This document shows, in pieces, positions 1 through 7,764 of a stretch of DNA of 35,470 nucleotides (within the stretch, counting starts at the first letter, position 1; every line of letters starts with the position of its first letter). Below the pieces are notes generated by a model, which was given only the letters and a program-made list of their open reading frames with translations, searched no databases and was not told the origin of the DNA. The stretch lies in the NCBI RefSeq assembly GCF_003583765.1, contig NZ_QXQA01000028.1:1-35470 (forward strand). The letters are read 5' to 3'. The position numbers were made by a program, and so were the translations under genes. The DNA comes from Paenibacillus nanensis (GTDB lineage: Bacteria; Bacillota; Bacilli; Paenibacillales; Paenibacillaceae).

Positions 1-37
1 GGTTTGGGTGGGTTCGAAAAAGGTTTATTTAAACGTA

Positions 38-1333
38 TTACATGTTTTTGATAATCTCGTCAGCAAACGCCGAGCACTTCACTTCAGTCGCGCCTTCCAT
101 CAGACGTGCGAAGTCATAAGTAACCGTTTTGTTGTTGATGGACGTTTCCATGCCTTTGTAGATCAGGTCAGCCGCTTCCAGCCAGCCCAGGTGCTCCAGC
201 ATCATAACGCCGGAGAGGATGACGGAACCAGGGTTCACGACGTCTTTGTCCGCGTATTTCGGAGCCGTACCATGAGTTGCTTCGAAGATCGCATGGCCAG
301 TCAGGTAGTTGATGTTAGCGCCTGGAGCGATACCGATGCCGCCAACTTGCGCAGCAAGAGCGTCGGACAGGTAGTCGCCGTTCAGGTTCAATGTTGCGAT
401 AACGTCGAAGTCAGTTGGACGAGTCAGTACTTGCTGCAGCGCGATGTCCGCGATTGCGTCCTTCACGATGATTTTGCCAGCCGCTTCTGCTTCAGCTTGC
501 GCTTTGTTCGCAGCGTCCGTGCCTTCCGCTTCTTTGATGCGGTCGTATTGGCCCCAAGTGAATGTTTGCTCAGGGAATTCTTGCTCAGCCACTTCGTAGC
601 CCCAGTTTTTGAACGCGCCTTCCGTGAACTTCATGATGTTGCCCTTGTGTACCAGCGTAACCGACTTTCTGCCATGCTTGATCGCGTATTCGATCGCTGC
701 GCGAGCAAGACGCTTCGAGCCTTCGGCCGAAACCGGCTTAATGCCGATACCGGAAGTTTCAGGGAAGCGGATTTTCTTAACGCCCATTTCCTTCTGAAGG
801 AACTCGATGACTTTTTTCACTTCTGCGGAGCCTTCAGCGTATTCGATGCCCGCATAGATGTCCTCTGTGTTTTCACGGAAAATAACCATGTTGACAAGCT
901 CAGGACGTTTTACAGGAGAAGGAACGCCGTTGAAATAACGTACAGGACGAAGGCAAGTGTACAGGTCAAGCTCTTGGCGAAGCGCAACGTTCAGGGAACG
1001 AATGCCGCCGCCGATTGGCGTAGTCAGAGGTCCTTTGATCGCCACGATATACTCGCGGATTGCAGTGAGTGTATCGTTAGGCAGCCACTCGCCGTATGTA
1101 TTGAATGCTTTTTCGCCGGCGAACACTTCGTACCATGCGATTTTTTTGGAGCCGCCGTAAGCTTTCTCTACCGCTGCGTCAAGCACGCGTTTCGAAGCGC
1201 GCCAGATGTCGCGGCCTGTTCCGTCACCCTCGATGAAAGGGATAATAGGATTATTCGGCACTTGAAGCACGCCGTTGTCAATCGTAATTTGCTCGCCTTC
1301 CGTTGGAAGCGCGTATTTTTCGAACTGAGCCAT
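38..1333 (-). CDS. icd: Isocitrate dehydrogenase (NADP-dependent)
   Basis: Oxidative decarboxylation of isocitrate to 2-oxoglutarate in the TCA cycle; cytoplasmic homodimer in this family. The 431-residue product is full length. Visible landmarks are the substrate loop TTPIGGGIRSLNVALRQ (Ser113, Asn115, Arg119), Arg129, Arg153 in FRENTEDIYAGIEY with Tyr160, and the C-terminal nucleotide-binding segment FEATHGTAPKYAD followed by NPGSVILSG. The start is fixed by AGGAGG eight bases upstream of ATG (minus strand). It lies directly downstream of citZ on the same strand, as in Bacillus citZ-icd-mdh operons; mdh, if present, would lie beyond the left edge. A promoter-like sequence in the 162-base gap suggests separate transcription as well. 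A 443-residue ORF on the opposite strand is a shadow. Confidence 0.97.
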   Translation of the reverse strand: MAQFEKYALPTEGEQITIDNGVLQVPNNPIIPFIEGDGTGRDIWRASKRVLDAAVEKAYGGSKKIAWYEVFAGEKAFNTYGEWLPNDTLTAIREYIVAIKGPLTTPIGGGIRSLNVALRQELDLYTCLRPVRYFNGVPSPVKRPELVNMVIFRENTEDIYAGIEYAEGSAEVKKVIEFLQKEMGVKKIRFPETSGIGIKPVSAEGSKRLARAAIEYAIKHGRKSVTLVHKGNIMKFTEGAFKNWGYEVAEQEFPEQTFTWGQYDRIKEAEGTDAANKAQAEAEAAGKIIVKDAIADIALQQVLTRPTDFDVIATLNLNGDYLSDALAAQVGGIGIAPGANINYLTGHAIFEATHGTAPKYADKDVVNPGSVILSGVMMLEHLGWLEAADLIYKGMETSINNKTVTYDFARLMEGATEVKCSAFADEIIKNM

Positions 1334-1376
1334 GAATAATTACCTCCTAAAAAATATGGTTGCTTAGCTGAGTGTT

Positions 1377-1406
1377 AGTATACCTCAACTTGCTAGGATG
1401 GAGCAA
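1377..1406 (-). promoter_or_regulatory. Putative sigma-A promoter of icd
   Basis: On the minus strand TTGCTC (1401-1406) is separated by 18 bases from TATACT (1377-1382). The -10 matches 5 of 6 consensus bases and the -35 is weaker. It lies about 45 bases upstream of the icd start, which would allow icd to be expressed apart from citZ. Confidence 0.5.
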
Positions 1407-1442
1407 AAACTTTACCTAAAACGTTCGTTCCAGGCGACATTG

Positions 1443-1478
1443 AAAAGGAGAACAAGCACACCGCTTGCCCTCGCTCCT
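1443..1478 (-). terminator. Hairpin after citZ, possible terminator or attenuator
   Basis: Read on the minus strand, AGGAG and CAAGC pair with GCTTG and CTCCT around a 5-base loop, with an asymmetric internal loop, followed by TTTC. It sits about 20 bases past the citZ stop. The stem is imperfect and the U-tract short, so partial read-through into icd is likely. Confidence 0.4.
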
Positions 1479-1495
1479 CAATGGGACTGCATGTA

Positions 1496-2608
1496 TTAGC
1501 GCTGCTCGATCGGAATGTACTTCGCGCCTACCGGACCAACATAATCTGCGCGAGGACGAATCAAGCGGTTGTCCTGATACTGCTCAAGAATATGAGCGCT
1601 CCAGCCGGACACGCGGCTGATCGCAAAGATCGGCGTGAACAGGTCGCGCGGAATTTCTAGAGCTGTGTATACCGAAGCGGAATAGAAGTCGACATTCGGC
1701 TTCAACCCTTTCTGGCCGGTAACGAGCTCTTCGATCTTAACCGACATTTCGTACAGCTCCATGTTGCCGGTCAGCTTGCCAAGCTCGCGGGACATCTTCT
1801 GAAGATGCTTCGCGCGCGGGTCGCCGTTTTTGTATACGCGGTGACCAAAGCCCATAATTTTCACTTTGTTCGCAAGCGCGTTATTGATATAGCTTTCGAC
1901 ATTTGCGGAAGTGCCGATCTCTTCCAGCATGACCATAACGGCTTCGTTCGCTCCGCCGTGCAGAGGGCCTTTAAGCGCTCCGATCGCCGACGTTACGCCG
2001 GAATAAATGTCGGAAAGCGTTGCAACCGTAACGCGAGCCGCAAACGTGGAAGCGTTAAGCTCGTGGTCCGCATGGAGGACAAGCGCTTGATCAAGCGCCT
2101 TCACCGCAACTTCCGCCGGCTCCTTGCCAGTCAGCATGTACAGGAAGTTATAAGCGATGGACACGCCTTTCTTCGGCGCTACCGGCTCTTTGCCTTCGCG
2201 GATGCGGGCAAAAGCAGCGACTACCGTAGGCAGCTGAGCCTGCAGCTTAATCGCTTTCAGCTGGTTCGCCTCCGGGGACATATCATTAGCAGACTCGTCG
2301 TACAGCGCCAGGCTGGACACGGCCGTACGAAGCGCGGCCATCGAGCTGGTGCCTTTCGGATACAGCTTGATGCCCTCGATCACTTCTTTTGGAACCTCAG
2401 CGTATTGATCCAGCTGCTTCTGCAGCTCGTCTAGCTCGGAACGATTAGGTAGCTTTCCGTACCACAGCAGATACGCAACTTCTTCAAAGGAAGCATTTTC
2501 TGCAAGATCGTCAATGTTGATTCCGCGGTACGTCAGCACTCCGTCAATGATCGAGCTGATGGAAGACGCCGCCGCGACAATTCCTTCAAGACCTTTAGTT
2601 GCTGTCAT
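1496..2608 (-). CDS. citZ: Citrate synthase
   Basis: Condenses acetyl-CoA and oxaloacetate to citrate, the entry step of the TCA cycle. The 370-residue length fits the Bacillus CitZ type. Catalytic residues are visible: His217 in GPLHGGAN, His256 in GFGHRVYK and Asp307 in NVDFYSASVY, plus His182 in LHADHELNAS. The reading frame stays open upstream to 2773, but those 55 extra residues are not citrate-synthase-like. ATG at 2608 (MTATKGLEGI) has AGGAGAG just upstream, so it is chosen. Upstream lie a sigma-A-like promoter and a dyad that fits the CcpC consensus; icd follows on the same strand. Confidence 0.97.
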   Translation of the reverse strand: MTATKGLEGIVAAASSISSIIDGVLTYRGINIDDLAENASFEEVAYLLWYGKLPNRSELDELQKQLDQYAEVPKEVIEGIKLYPKGTSSMAALRTAVSSLALYDESANDMSPEANQLKAIKLQAQLPTVVAAFARIREGKEPVAPKKGVSIAYNFLYMLTGKEPAEVAVKALDQALVLHADHELNASTFAARVTVATLSDIYSGVTSAIGALKGPLHGGANEAVMVMLEEIGTSANVESYINNALANKVKIMGFGHRVYKNGDPRAKHLQKMSRELGKLTGNMELYEMSVKIEELVTGQKGLKPNVDFYSASVYTALEIPRDLFTPIFAISRVSGWSAHILEQYQDNRLIRPRADYVGPVGAKYIPIEQR

Positions 2609-2673
2609 CGTTCTCTCTCCTTTATACTCGAAATAAATTAATTTAAAAGATTGGAATGTAACACCATTCTTTA

Positions 2674-2702
2674 ATGATAAATGATTTTGACATTGAAGCC
2701 AA
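2674..2702 (-). promoter_or_regulatory. Putative sigma-A promoter of citZ
   Basis: Minus strand TTGGCT (2697-2702), a 17-base spacer and TATCAT (2674-2679). The predicted start near 2667 gives a leader of about 60 bases before citZ. The leader contains a 12-bp palindrome (2634-2645) of AT bases with no clear role. The rest of the 2609-2919 gap holds the CcpC-like box and the divergent ppx promoter. Confidence 0.55.
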
Positions 2703-2713
2703 CAAAATAGGAC

Positions 2714-2728
2714 ATAAAAATGCTTTAT
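2714..2728. promoter_or_regulatory. Candidate CcpC-type operator
   Basis: ATAA-N7-TTAT, an exact match to the dyad described for the LysR-type regulator CcpC at B. subtilis citZ and citB. Its centre is about 54 bases upstream of the predicted citZ start, just above the -35. This would fit citrate-responsive repression of citZ. The motif is short, so chance occurrence in AT-rich DNA is possible. Confidence 0.45.
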
Positions 2729-2839
2729 CGGCATCATTGATATTTTGAATCGGCTTATGTAAGAAACCCGCATGCCGTCTGGAAATTCCGGCTATTCCCG
2801 ACAGCTCATTATTCCACATTGCGGAAACGAATATACCTT

Positions 2840-2869
2840 TTCGAAATAGCTGCTCAAATATGGTAAAAT
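2840..2869 (+). promoter_or_regulatory. Putative promoter of ppx
   Basis: TTCGAA (2840-2845), an 18-base spacer and TAAAAT (2864-2869), ending 50 bases before the ppx start. Half-conserved -35, good -10. No PhoP-type repeats were seen here, unlike upstream of ppk. Confidence 0.4.
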
Positions 2870-2919
2870 AGCCGGAACAACGGTCGGAAGCACCACGCTG
2901 CCGCAAAGGAGGCCCCCTC

Positions 2920-4434
2920 ATGACTAGTCAACGAATCGGCATCATTGATATAGGCTCCAACTCCATTCGGCTCGTCGTATACGAGAGAACGGAAGCCGGA
3001 GCCCACCGCGTAGTCGACGCCAGCAAACGATCGGCCAGGCTGAGCGGCAAAATCGATGAAAACGGCGCTTTGCCGGAAGAAGCGCTCGCGGAGCTCTCGG
3101 ATACGCTGCGGCATTTTATGCGGATTTGCTCCCTGCATGGAATCGGGCAAATCCGAGCGGTAGCGACTGCCGCCATTCGCAACGCGACCAACCGCGATCA
3201 CATTTTACAAACTATTAAAAATGAAACGGCGCTTTCGATCGAGCTGCTTTCCGGAGAAGAGGAAGCGTCCTTCGGCTTTCTCGGCATGATTAACTCTATG
3301 CATGTCACCGAGGGCTTCCTTATCGATATCGGAGGCGGAAGCACGGAGGTTTCCCTCTTTCAAAACCGGGAGCTGGCAGCGTCCGTTTCCTTCCCCTTCG
3401 GCTGCGTCAGCATCAATAAACTTTTTGATTCCAAGGATTCCTTGTCGGACGAGTCGCTTGAAGCGATCGAAAAAATGGTGGCAAGCGCCGTTAAGGAGCA
3501 CCCGTGGATCCGCAAATCAGCCGGACTGCCGCTTGTCGGCGTCGGCGGCACGGTCCGCGCGCTCGGCAAGGTCCATCAAGCTAAGCACCACTATCCTTTC
3601 GCTCAAACGCATAATTACGAAATATCGGAGGATGGGGTGGATGAGCTGTTCCACTCCATGAGAAAGCTCCCTCTCGAGCGCAGGCGCAAGCTGCCGGGGT
3701 TATCCAAGGACCGGGCCGATGTTATCATCCCCGGCATCGCGATTCTTCGGGCAATCTTTCGCGCGACGCGGTCGACAAAGTATCTGATCTGCGGCGCAGG
3801 CCTCCGGGACGGGCTGTTCCATGCGACACGTTTCCCGGCTCGGCCAAAGCTTGAGAACCCGCTTACCTTCAGTCTCAAGAACATCAGCGCGCTTCATACG
3901 GAGGCGCCGCGGCAGCATGTTATGCTGGTGAACCGGCTGGCGCTGGAGCTGTATGACGATCTGCAGCCTATTCATAAGTTCGAGCCTCGCGCCAGGGTGC
4001 TGCTCGATGCCGCGTCCCAGCTGTACCGGATCGGCGCCTCGATCGACTATTACGATTACGCGAGGCATACATTCTATCTCATCATCCATTCTCACCTGAA
4101 TGGCATGTCGCATCGCGAAATAATTATGACCGCCTCGATCGCTTCGTTCAAAAGTAAAAGCAAAGCCAAAAGCCAGATCGAGGATTACAAGGCATTAATC
4201 AGCGACGGCGATCTTGAGCTGATCTATAAGCTCGGCACCCTTCTCCAATTAGCGGCGGCGCTGGATCGCGGCGAGACGCAGGCGATCGGCCAGCTCTCCG
4301 TCCGGCTAGCGGACAAGAGGCTTCTCCTTCGCCCGCTAAATGCAAGAAGCTCCCTTGCGGTAGAACGCAGGGAGCTGGATGAGCTTGCGTCTGATTTCAA
4401 AAAACAATGGGATCTTACGCCCGTTCTGCTTTAA
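2920..4434 (+). CDS. ppx: Ppx/GppA-family exopolyphosphatase
   Basis: Predicted to remove terminal phosphates from polyphosphate, or to act on pppGpp. The 504-residue product opens with the ASKHA phosphate-1 motif IGIIDIGSNSIRLVVYE, followed by FLIDIGGGSTEVSLF and VGVGGTVRALG, all typical of the family. The C-terminal part (from about residue 320) contains an HD-like helical region with HTFYLIIHSHLNGMSHRE. The start has AAAGGAGG seven bases upstream. The gene is divergent from citZ and convergent with ppk1, overlapping its stop by 4 bases, so synthesis and breakdown of polyphosphate sit side by side. Ppx versus GppA specificity cannot be decided from sequence; the ppk partner favours Ppx. Confidence 0.9.
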   Translation: MTSQRIGIIDIGSNSIRLVVYERTEAGAHRVVDASKRSARLSGKIDENGALPEEALAELSDTLRHFMRICSLHGIGQIRAVATAAIRNATNRDHILQTIKNETALSIELLSGEEEASFGFLGMINSMHVTEGFLIDIGGGSTEVSLFQNRELAASVSFPFGCVSINKLFDSKDSLSDESLEAIEKMVASAVKEHPWIRKSAGLPLVGVGGTVRALGKVHQAKHHYPFAQTHNYEISEDGVDELFHSMRKLPLERRRKLPGLSKDRADVIIPGIAILRAIFRATRSTKYLICGAGLRDGLFHATRFPARPKLENPLTFSLKNISALHTEAPRQHVMLVNRLALELYDDLQPIHKFEPRARVLLDAASQLYRIGASIDYYDYARHTFYLIIHSHLNGMSHREIIMTASIASFKSKSKAKSQIEDYKALISDGDLELIYKLGTLLQLAAALDRGETQAIGQLSVRLADKRLLLRPLNARSSLAVERRELDELASDFKKQWDLTPVLL

Positions 4435-6497
4435 GCATGGCCTTTCCACAGCTGGATTCGTTTCGCTTCGAATTGGCTGCGGAAAGGCTTTTCGTTCGGA
4501 GTGGCGACCGGCTCGTAGAGCCCGCTCGGCTTCAGCTCTCTTGCCTTTACGTTATCCTCCAGATTCAGCCTCAGCATATTGATCAGAATGGCGCGCAGCC
4601 CCGGGTCGAACACGGGACACATCAGCTCGATCCGCTTCATCAAATTGCGGGTCATCCAATCGGCGCTGGACAGGTAGACCTCTTCCTCGCCATTGTTGTA
4701 AAAATACATGACGCGCGCATGCTCCAAATAACGGTCTACGATGCTGATGACTTTAATATTTTCGCTCCGCCCCGGAACCCCAGGCCTTAAACAGCATACG
4801 CCTCTTACGATAAGCTCGATTTTTACGCCTGCTTGCGAAGCCTCGTACAGCTTATCGATCATATCCTGGTTGGACAAGGAATTCATCTTGGCGACAATGT
4901 GCGCTTTGCGTCCCGCAAGCGCATTCGTCCGCTCACGGTCGATTAACCGGTACAGCTTCTCCTTCAAATCCGTCGGCGCCACGCCGAACGCTTTCCATTC
5001 ATACGGCGAGGAATAGCCCGTCACTTCGTTGAACAGCGCGGAAGCGTCTCCCCCGACGACCGGATGGGAAGTGAACAAGCCAATGTCGGTATAAAGCATG
5101 GCCGTATTATCGTTGTAATTGCCCGTGCCGACATGCACATACCTGCGGAGCGTGCCTTGCTCCCGCCGAACGACCAGCAAAATCTTCGCGTGCGTCTTCA
5201 GTCCAACCAAGCCGTAGACTACGTGACAGCCCGCTTTCTCCAGCTGTCTCGCCCAAGCGATATTGCGTTCCTCATCGAATCTCGCCTTGAGCTCGACTAC
5301 GACGGTTACCTGCTTGCCGGCTTCCGCCGCCTTCGCCAGCGCCTGCACAAGCACGGACTGGCCGCTTACGCGGTAAAGCGTCATTTTGATCGCGAGCACA
5401 TCCGGATCGTACGCGGCCTGCTCGACGAAATCGTTCACCGCCTCGAACGACTCATAAGGATGATACATCAGCACATCCCGCTGGCGGATCACCTCGAACA
5501 TGTCGTCGGTATCGTCGAATTCTCTCGGATAGACCGGCTCCATTTTTTCATAGCGCAAATTATCATAGCCGGGCAAGCTGCCTACGAAACGGAGCAAAAA
5601 GCTTAAATCGAGCGGGCCGTCAATTTCGAACAAATTATCCTCGATTTCGAGCTCCTCCCGCAGTGTCTCGAGCGCATAAGGATGCATGCCTTTGGCAACT
5701 TCCAAGCGAACGGGAATCCCCCATCTCCGCCTGCGCAGCTCCTTCTCGATCTCTTCCAGCAGGTCCTCGGCGCCCTCTTCGTTCAGTGTCAAATCGGCGT
5801 TGCGCGTAAGGCGGAAAGGATGGACGGAAAACGGAACATAACCGTTAAATAACGTATCAATAAATTGCTCGATCACGTCTTCCAGCAGAACAAACTCCTG
5901 CTTCTTCGAATTCACTCGCCCCGGCACCGGCACGTAGCGGTTCAGAATGGATGGAACCTGCACAATAGCAAACAACGGCTCCTCATCCTGCGCCGCATCC
6001 TCCTGCTTAAGCAGCACGGCCAGGTAAAGCTCCTTCGTATGGACTAGCGGGAACGGCCGGCTTTGATCTACCGCCATTGGCGTAAGCACCGGAAACACAA
6101 TTTCGTGAAAATAATCCGAAACCGCTTTTTTCTGCGCCGCGTTCAGCTCATCCACGGTACGGATGCATATGCCTTCCTTGCTCAGGCATCTTATGACATC
6201 CCGATAGGTCCGATACTGCTCGACAACCATGGCTGTCGCCCGCTTAATCAAACGTTTCCATAGACCGGCAGGCGTATAGCCGGTAAAATCCGTTTTCGTC
6301 AGGCCGGCGCGCATCTGGTCTTGAATACCGGCGACGCGTACGCTCATAAACTCATCCAGGTTGCTTGCCACGATCGATAGAAACTTGGCTCGCTCAAGCA
6401 GCGGGTTTCTTGTGTCCTGCGCTTCCTCAAGCACCCGCCGGTTAAATTCGATCCAGCTTAAATCCCGATTTACGTATGGCGACAACTGCTTGGTCAT
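4431..6497 (-). CDS. ppk1: Polyphosphate kinase 1
   Basis: Reversibly polymerises the gamma-phosphate of ATP into polyphosphate; membrane-associated in studied bacteria. The 688-residue length is normal. The N-terminal domain starts SPYVNRDLSWIEFNRRVLEE. The two conserved histidines correspond to E. coli His435 and His592: here His436 in LKTHAKILLVVRRE and His593 in LEHARVMYFYNNGEEE. HVGTGNYNDNTAMLYTDIGL is also intact. AGGAGG precedes ATG by about 10 bases. Its leader (about 185 bases) carries four palindromic repeats, and its promoter overlaps a candidate PhoP box, suggesting induction by phosphate starvation. The 3' end overlaps ppx by 4 bases on the opposite strand. Confidence 0.97.
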   Translation of the reverse strand: MTKQLSPYVNRDLSWIEFNRRVLEEAQDTRNPLLERAKFLSIVASNLDEFMSVRVAGIQDQMRAGLTKTDFTGYTPAGLWKRLIKRATAMVVEQYRTYRDVIRCLSKEGICIRTVDELNAAQKKAVSDYFHEIVFPVLTPMAVDQSRPFPLVHTKELYLAVLLKQEDAAQDEEPLFAIVQVPSILNRYVPVPGRVNSKKQEFVLLEDVIEQFIDTLFNGYVPFSVHPFRLTRNADLTLNEEGAEDLLEEIEKELRRRRWGIPVRLEVAKGMHPYALETLREELEIEDNLFEIDGPLDLSFLLRFVGSLPGYDNLRYEKMEPVYPREFDDTDDMFEVIRQRDVLMYHPYESFEAVNDFVEQAAYDPDVLAIKMTLYRVSGQSVLVQALAKAAEAGKQVTVVVELKARFDEERNIAWARQLEKAGCHVVYGLVGLKTHAKILLVVRREQGTLRRYVHVGTGNYNDNTAMLYTDIGLFTSHPVVGGDASALFNEVTGYSSPYEWKAFGVAPTDLKEKLYRLIDRERTNALAGRKAHIVAKMNSLSNQDMIDKLYEASQAGVKIELIVRGVCCLRPGVPGRSENIKVISIVDRYLEHARVMYFYNNGEEEVYLSSADWMTRNLMKRIELMCPVFDPGLRAILINMLRLNLEDNVKARELKPSGLYEPVATPNEKPFRSQFEAKRIQLWKGHA

Positions 6498-6517
6498 GGG
6501 GTTTCTTCCTCCTAAAA

Positions 6518-6667
6518 GGTTTACGGAGTAAACCTACTTCGAAAGCATAAGCTCAGGGTTTGCGGAGCAAACCCACTTCGTAAGCATGGGCTCAGGGTTT
6601 GCGGCAGCAAACCCACTTCGTAAGCATAGGTTTACGAAGTAAACCTACTTCGAACGCATAAGCTTGG
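6518..6667. repeat. Four palindromic repeat units in the ppk1 leader
   Basis: Four units of about 34-39 bases, each a hairpin plus a linker. Stems are GGTTTAC/GTAAACC at 6518-6534 and 6629-6645, and GGGTTTGC/GCAAACCC at 6556-6574 and 6595-6614; loops are 3-4 bases (GGA, GGCA or GAA). Linkers share ACTTCG(T/A)AAGCAT(A/G). The outer pair and inner pair differ by paired changes (A to G with T to C), so pairing is kept. The linker ACTTCGTAA (6575-6583, 6615-6623) is the reverse complement of TTACGAAGT inside unit four, allowing alternative folding. All four lie in the predicted ppk1 transcript. Likely an interspersed palindromic element, not a CRISPR. Confidence 0.85.
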
Positions 6668-6688
6668 CATCCCTATTTTATCGATTGA

Positions 6689-6717
6689 CTATTATTGGTA
6701 TATTAACGAAATGTAAA
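6689..6717 (-). promoter_or_regulatory. Putative promoter of ppk1
   Basis: Minus strand TTTACA (6712-6717), exactly 17 bases, then TAATAG (6689-6694). The -35 hexamer is also one of the PhoP-type repeats. Predicted transcription start is near 6682, giving a long leader through the palindromic repeats. Confidence 0.5.
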
Positions 6718-6739
6718 CAAACTGTTAACACGCGCTAAA
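6701..6739 (-). promoter_or_regulatory. Candidate PhoP box (four direct repeats) upstream of ppk1
   Basis: On the minus strand four hexamers recur at exactly 11-base intervals: TTTAGC (6734-6739), TTAACA (6723-6728), TTTACA (6712-6717) and TTAATA (6701-6706). The B. subtilis PhoP core site is four TT(A/T/C)ACA-like repeats separated by about 5 bases just upstream of the -10, which this matches in spacing, number, strand and position. The distal repeat overlaps the fxsA stop codon. It suggests PhoPR control of ppk1. Confidence 0.65.
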
Positions 6740-7127
6740 ATCGTCTAATCGTAAAGCTGCCGTTCCGCAGCCGTTTCTCCAGCCATTGCAGTATCATTTG
6801 ACGGAACAAGGGTCTAGTAAAAGGTAGGAGCATCACAATACCGAGCAAATCGCTGAAAAAACCAGGCGTAAGCAGCAGCAAGCCGCCCAGCATGACGATT
6901 ATTCCGTCAATAAGGGAACGGCCCGGCATTTGTCCCGCCTGCAGCTGTCTTTGGGCATCCTGCCATACTTTCCGCCCCTCGGAACGGGCGAAATAGGCGC
7001 CAGTCGCGCTTATCAGCAAAATGATCAGAAAGGTGCTGCCCCCCCCGATCCACTCTCCCATCTGCAGAATCCCCCATAATTCCACAACGGGAACGATCAA
7101 AAAAGCTGCAAGTATCCACTTATACAT
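6735..7127 (-). CDS. fxsA: FxsA family membrane protein
   Basis: A 130-residue cytoplasmic-membrane protein of the FxsA family (E. coli FxsA relieves exclusion of phage T7 by the F plasmid; the normal role is unclear). Hydrophobic segments at about 3-20, 27-45 and 70-95 flank the conserved SEGRKVWQDAQRQLQAGQMP stretch between segments two and three. The frame is open to 7145, but ATG at 7127 (MYKWILAAFLIVP) has GGAGG eight bases upstream, so it is preferred. The gene ends at the edge of the candidate PhoP box of ppk1. Confidence 0.85.
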   Translation of the reverse strand: MYKWILAAFLIVPVVELWGILQMGEWIGGGSTFLIILLISATGAYFARSEGRKVWQDAQRQLQAGQMPGRSLIDGIIVMLGGLLLLTPGFFSDLLGIVMLLPFTRPLFRQMILQWLEKRLRNGSFTIRRF

Positions 7128-7187
7128 CCTATTCCTCCTCTCCATGTTCGCATGCGCAAAATGAGTGAAACTTTGTCAATTGGTTTG

Positions 7188-7658
7188 TCAATTGCTCCCG
7201 TTTATTAATGCGTACAGCTCCGGCATCGTCTTATTCAAGCGGGTCGGCTGCCACTCCTTATTGACCCAAACATGCTTTGTTCCCCCCTCGACGAGCAGCT
7301 CGCCCGGCAATTCCTCGCCGTATGCGATTTCAGCAGCTTGAAAATCGCTTACGCTAACTTTCCTTACCTGCGATTCGAACGCGATTCGAAGGGGGCTGCA
7401 TTCCGAAATCCGTGTGCAGACGACAACAAGATCATCATATCTCGCAGGAGAAAGATATCGGCATGCAAGGTCAACAACCGGAAGCAGCAAGCCTTTGCTT
7501 TCAATTGTTTTATAGTCGTACCCGGCCGCTCTTATCCATTCTGTACGTCCAATTTCAAACCAGGTCACATAATTGCCGTGAAAAACAACACCCATTTGAT
7601 CGGTCTCCTGATATCTTACCCGAATCGGGTGCAAACGCCACGCTCCGACTGAAATCAT
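7188..7658 (-). CDS. Acyl-CoA thioesterase, 4HBT/YbgC-like hotdog family
   Basis: Predicted single-domain hotdog thioesterase of 156 residues that hydrolyses acyl-CoA or a related thioester. The diagnostic segment RYQETDQMGVVFHGNYVTWF near residue 15 carries the catalytic Asp of the 4-hydroxybenzoyl-CoA thioesterase/YbgC group. FEIGRTEW on the long helix and the core strand RYLSPARYDDLVVV follow. GGAGG lies about 11 bases before ATG. It sits between pyk and fxsA on the same strand, 60 bases from fxsA. The acyl substrate cannot be read from sequence. Confidence 0.85.
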   Translation of the reverse strand: MISVGAWRLHPIRVRYQETDQMGVVFHGNYVTWFEIGRTEWIRAAGYDYKTIESKGLLLPVVDLACRYLSPARYDDLVVVCTRISECSPLRIAFESQVRKVSVSDFQAAEIAYGEELPGELLVEGGTKHVWVNKEWQPTRLNKTMPELYALINGSN

Positions 7659-7704
7659 CTATGCTTCTCCTCCAAAAACGAACGATAATTATAGGACCTG
7701 AATG

Positions 7705-7738
7705 GAACAAAAAGCGACGGTGAATTCACCATCGCTTT
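7705..7738 (-). terminator. Rho-independent terminator of pyk
   Basis: Stem AAAGCGA-x-GGTG / CACC-x-TCGCTTT around the loop AATT (7711-7738), with one mismatched pair. On the minus strand it is followed by a T-rich run. It begins 26 bases after the pyk stop. Confidence 0.8.
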
Positions 7739-7764
7739 CCATTATGTCAGTAGCTTTTATAGAA

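Noticed and set aside
8..1339. 443-residue plus-strand ORF across the whole icd region
   Set aside because: Antisense to icd; composition (Arg, Phe, Val, His rich) is typical of the complement of a GC-rich gene, with no recognisable domain and no SD.
2609..2773. 55-residue N-terminal extension of citrate synthase
   Set aside because: It overlaps the predicted promoter and leader, is rich in Phe/Cys/Lys unlike CitZ, and an internal ATG has a strong SD and the family's usual length.
6518..6667. CRISPR-like array
   Set aside because: The repeats are nearly contiguous, the linkers are similar to each other instead of unique, and no cas genes are present.
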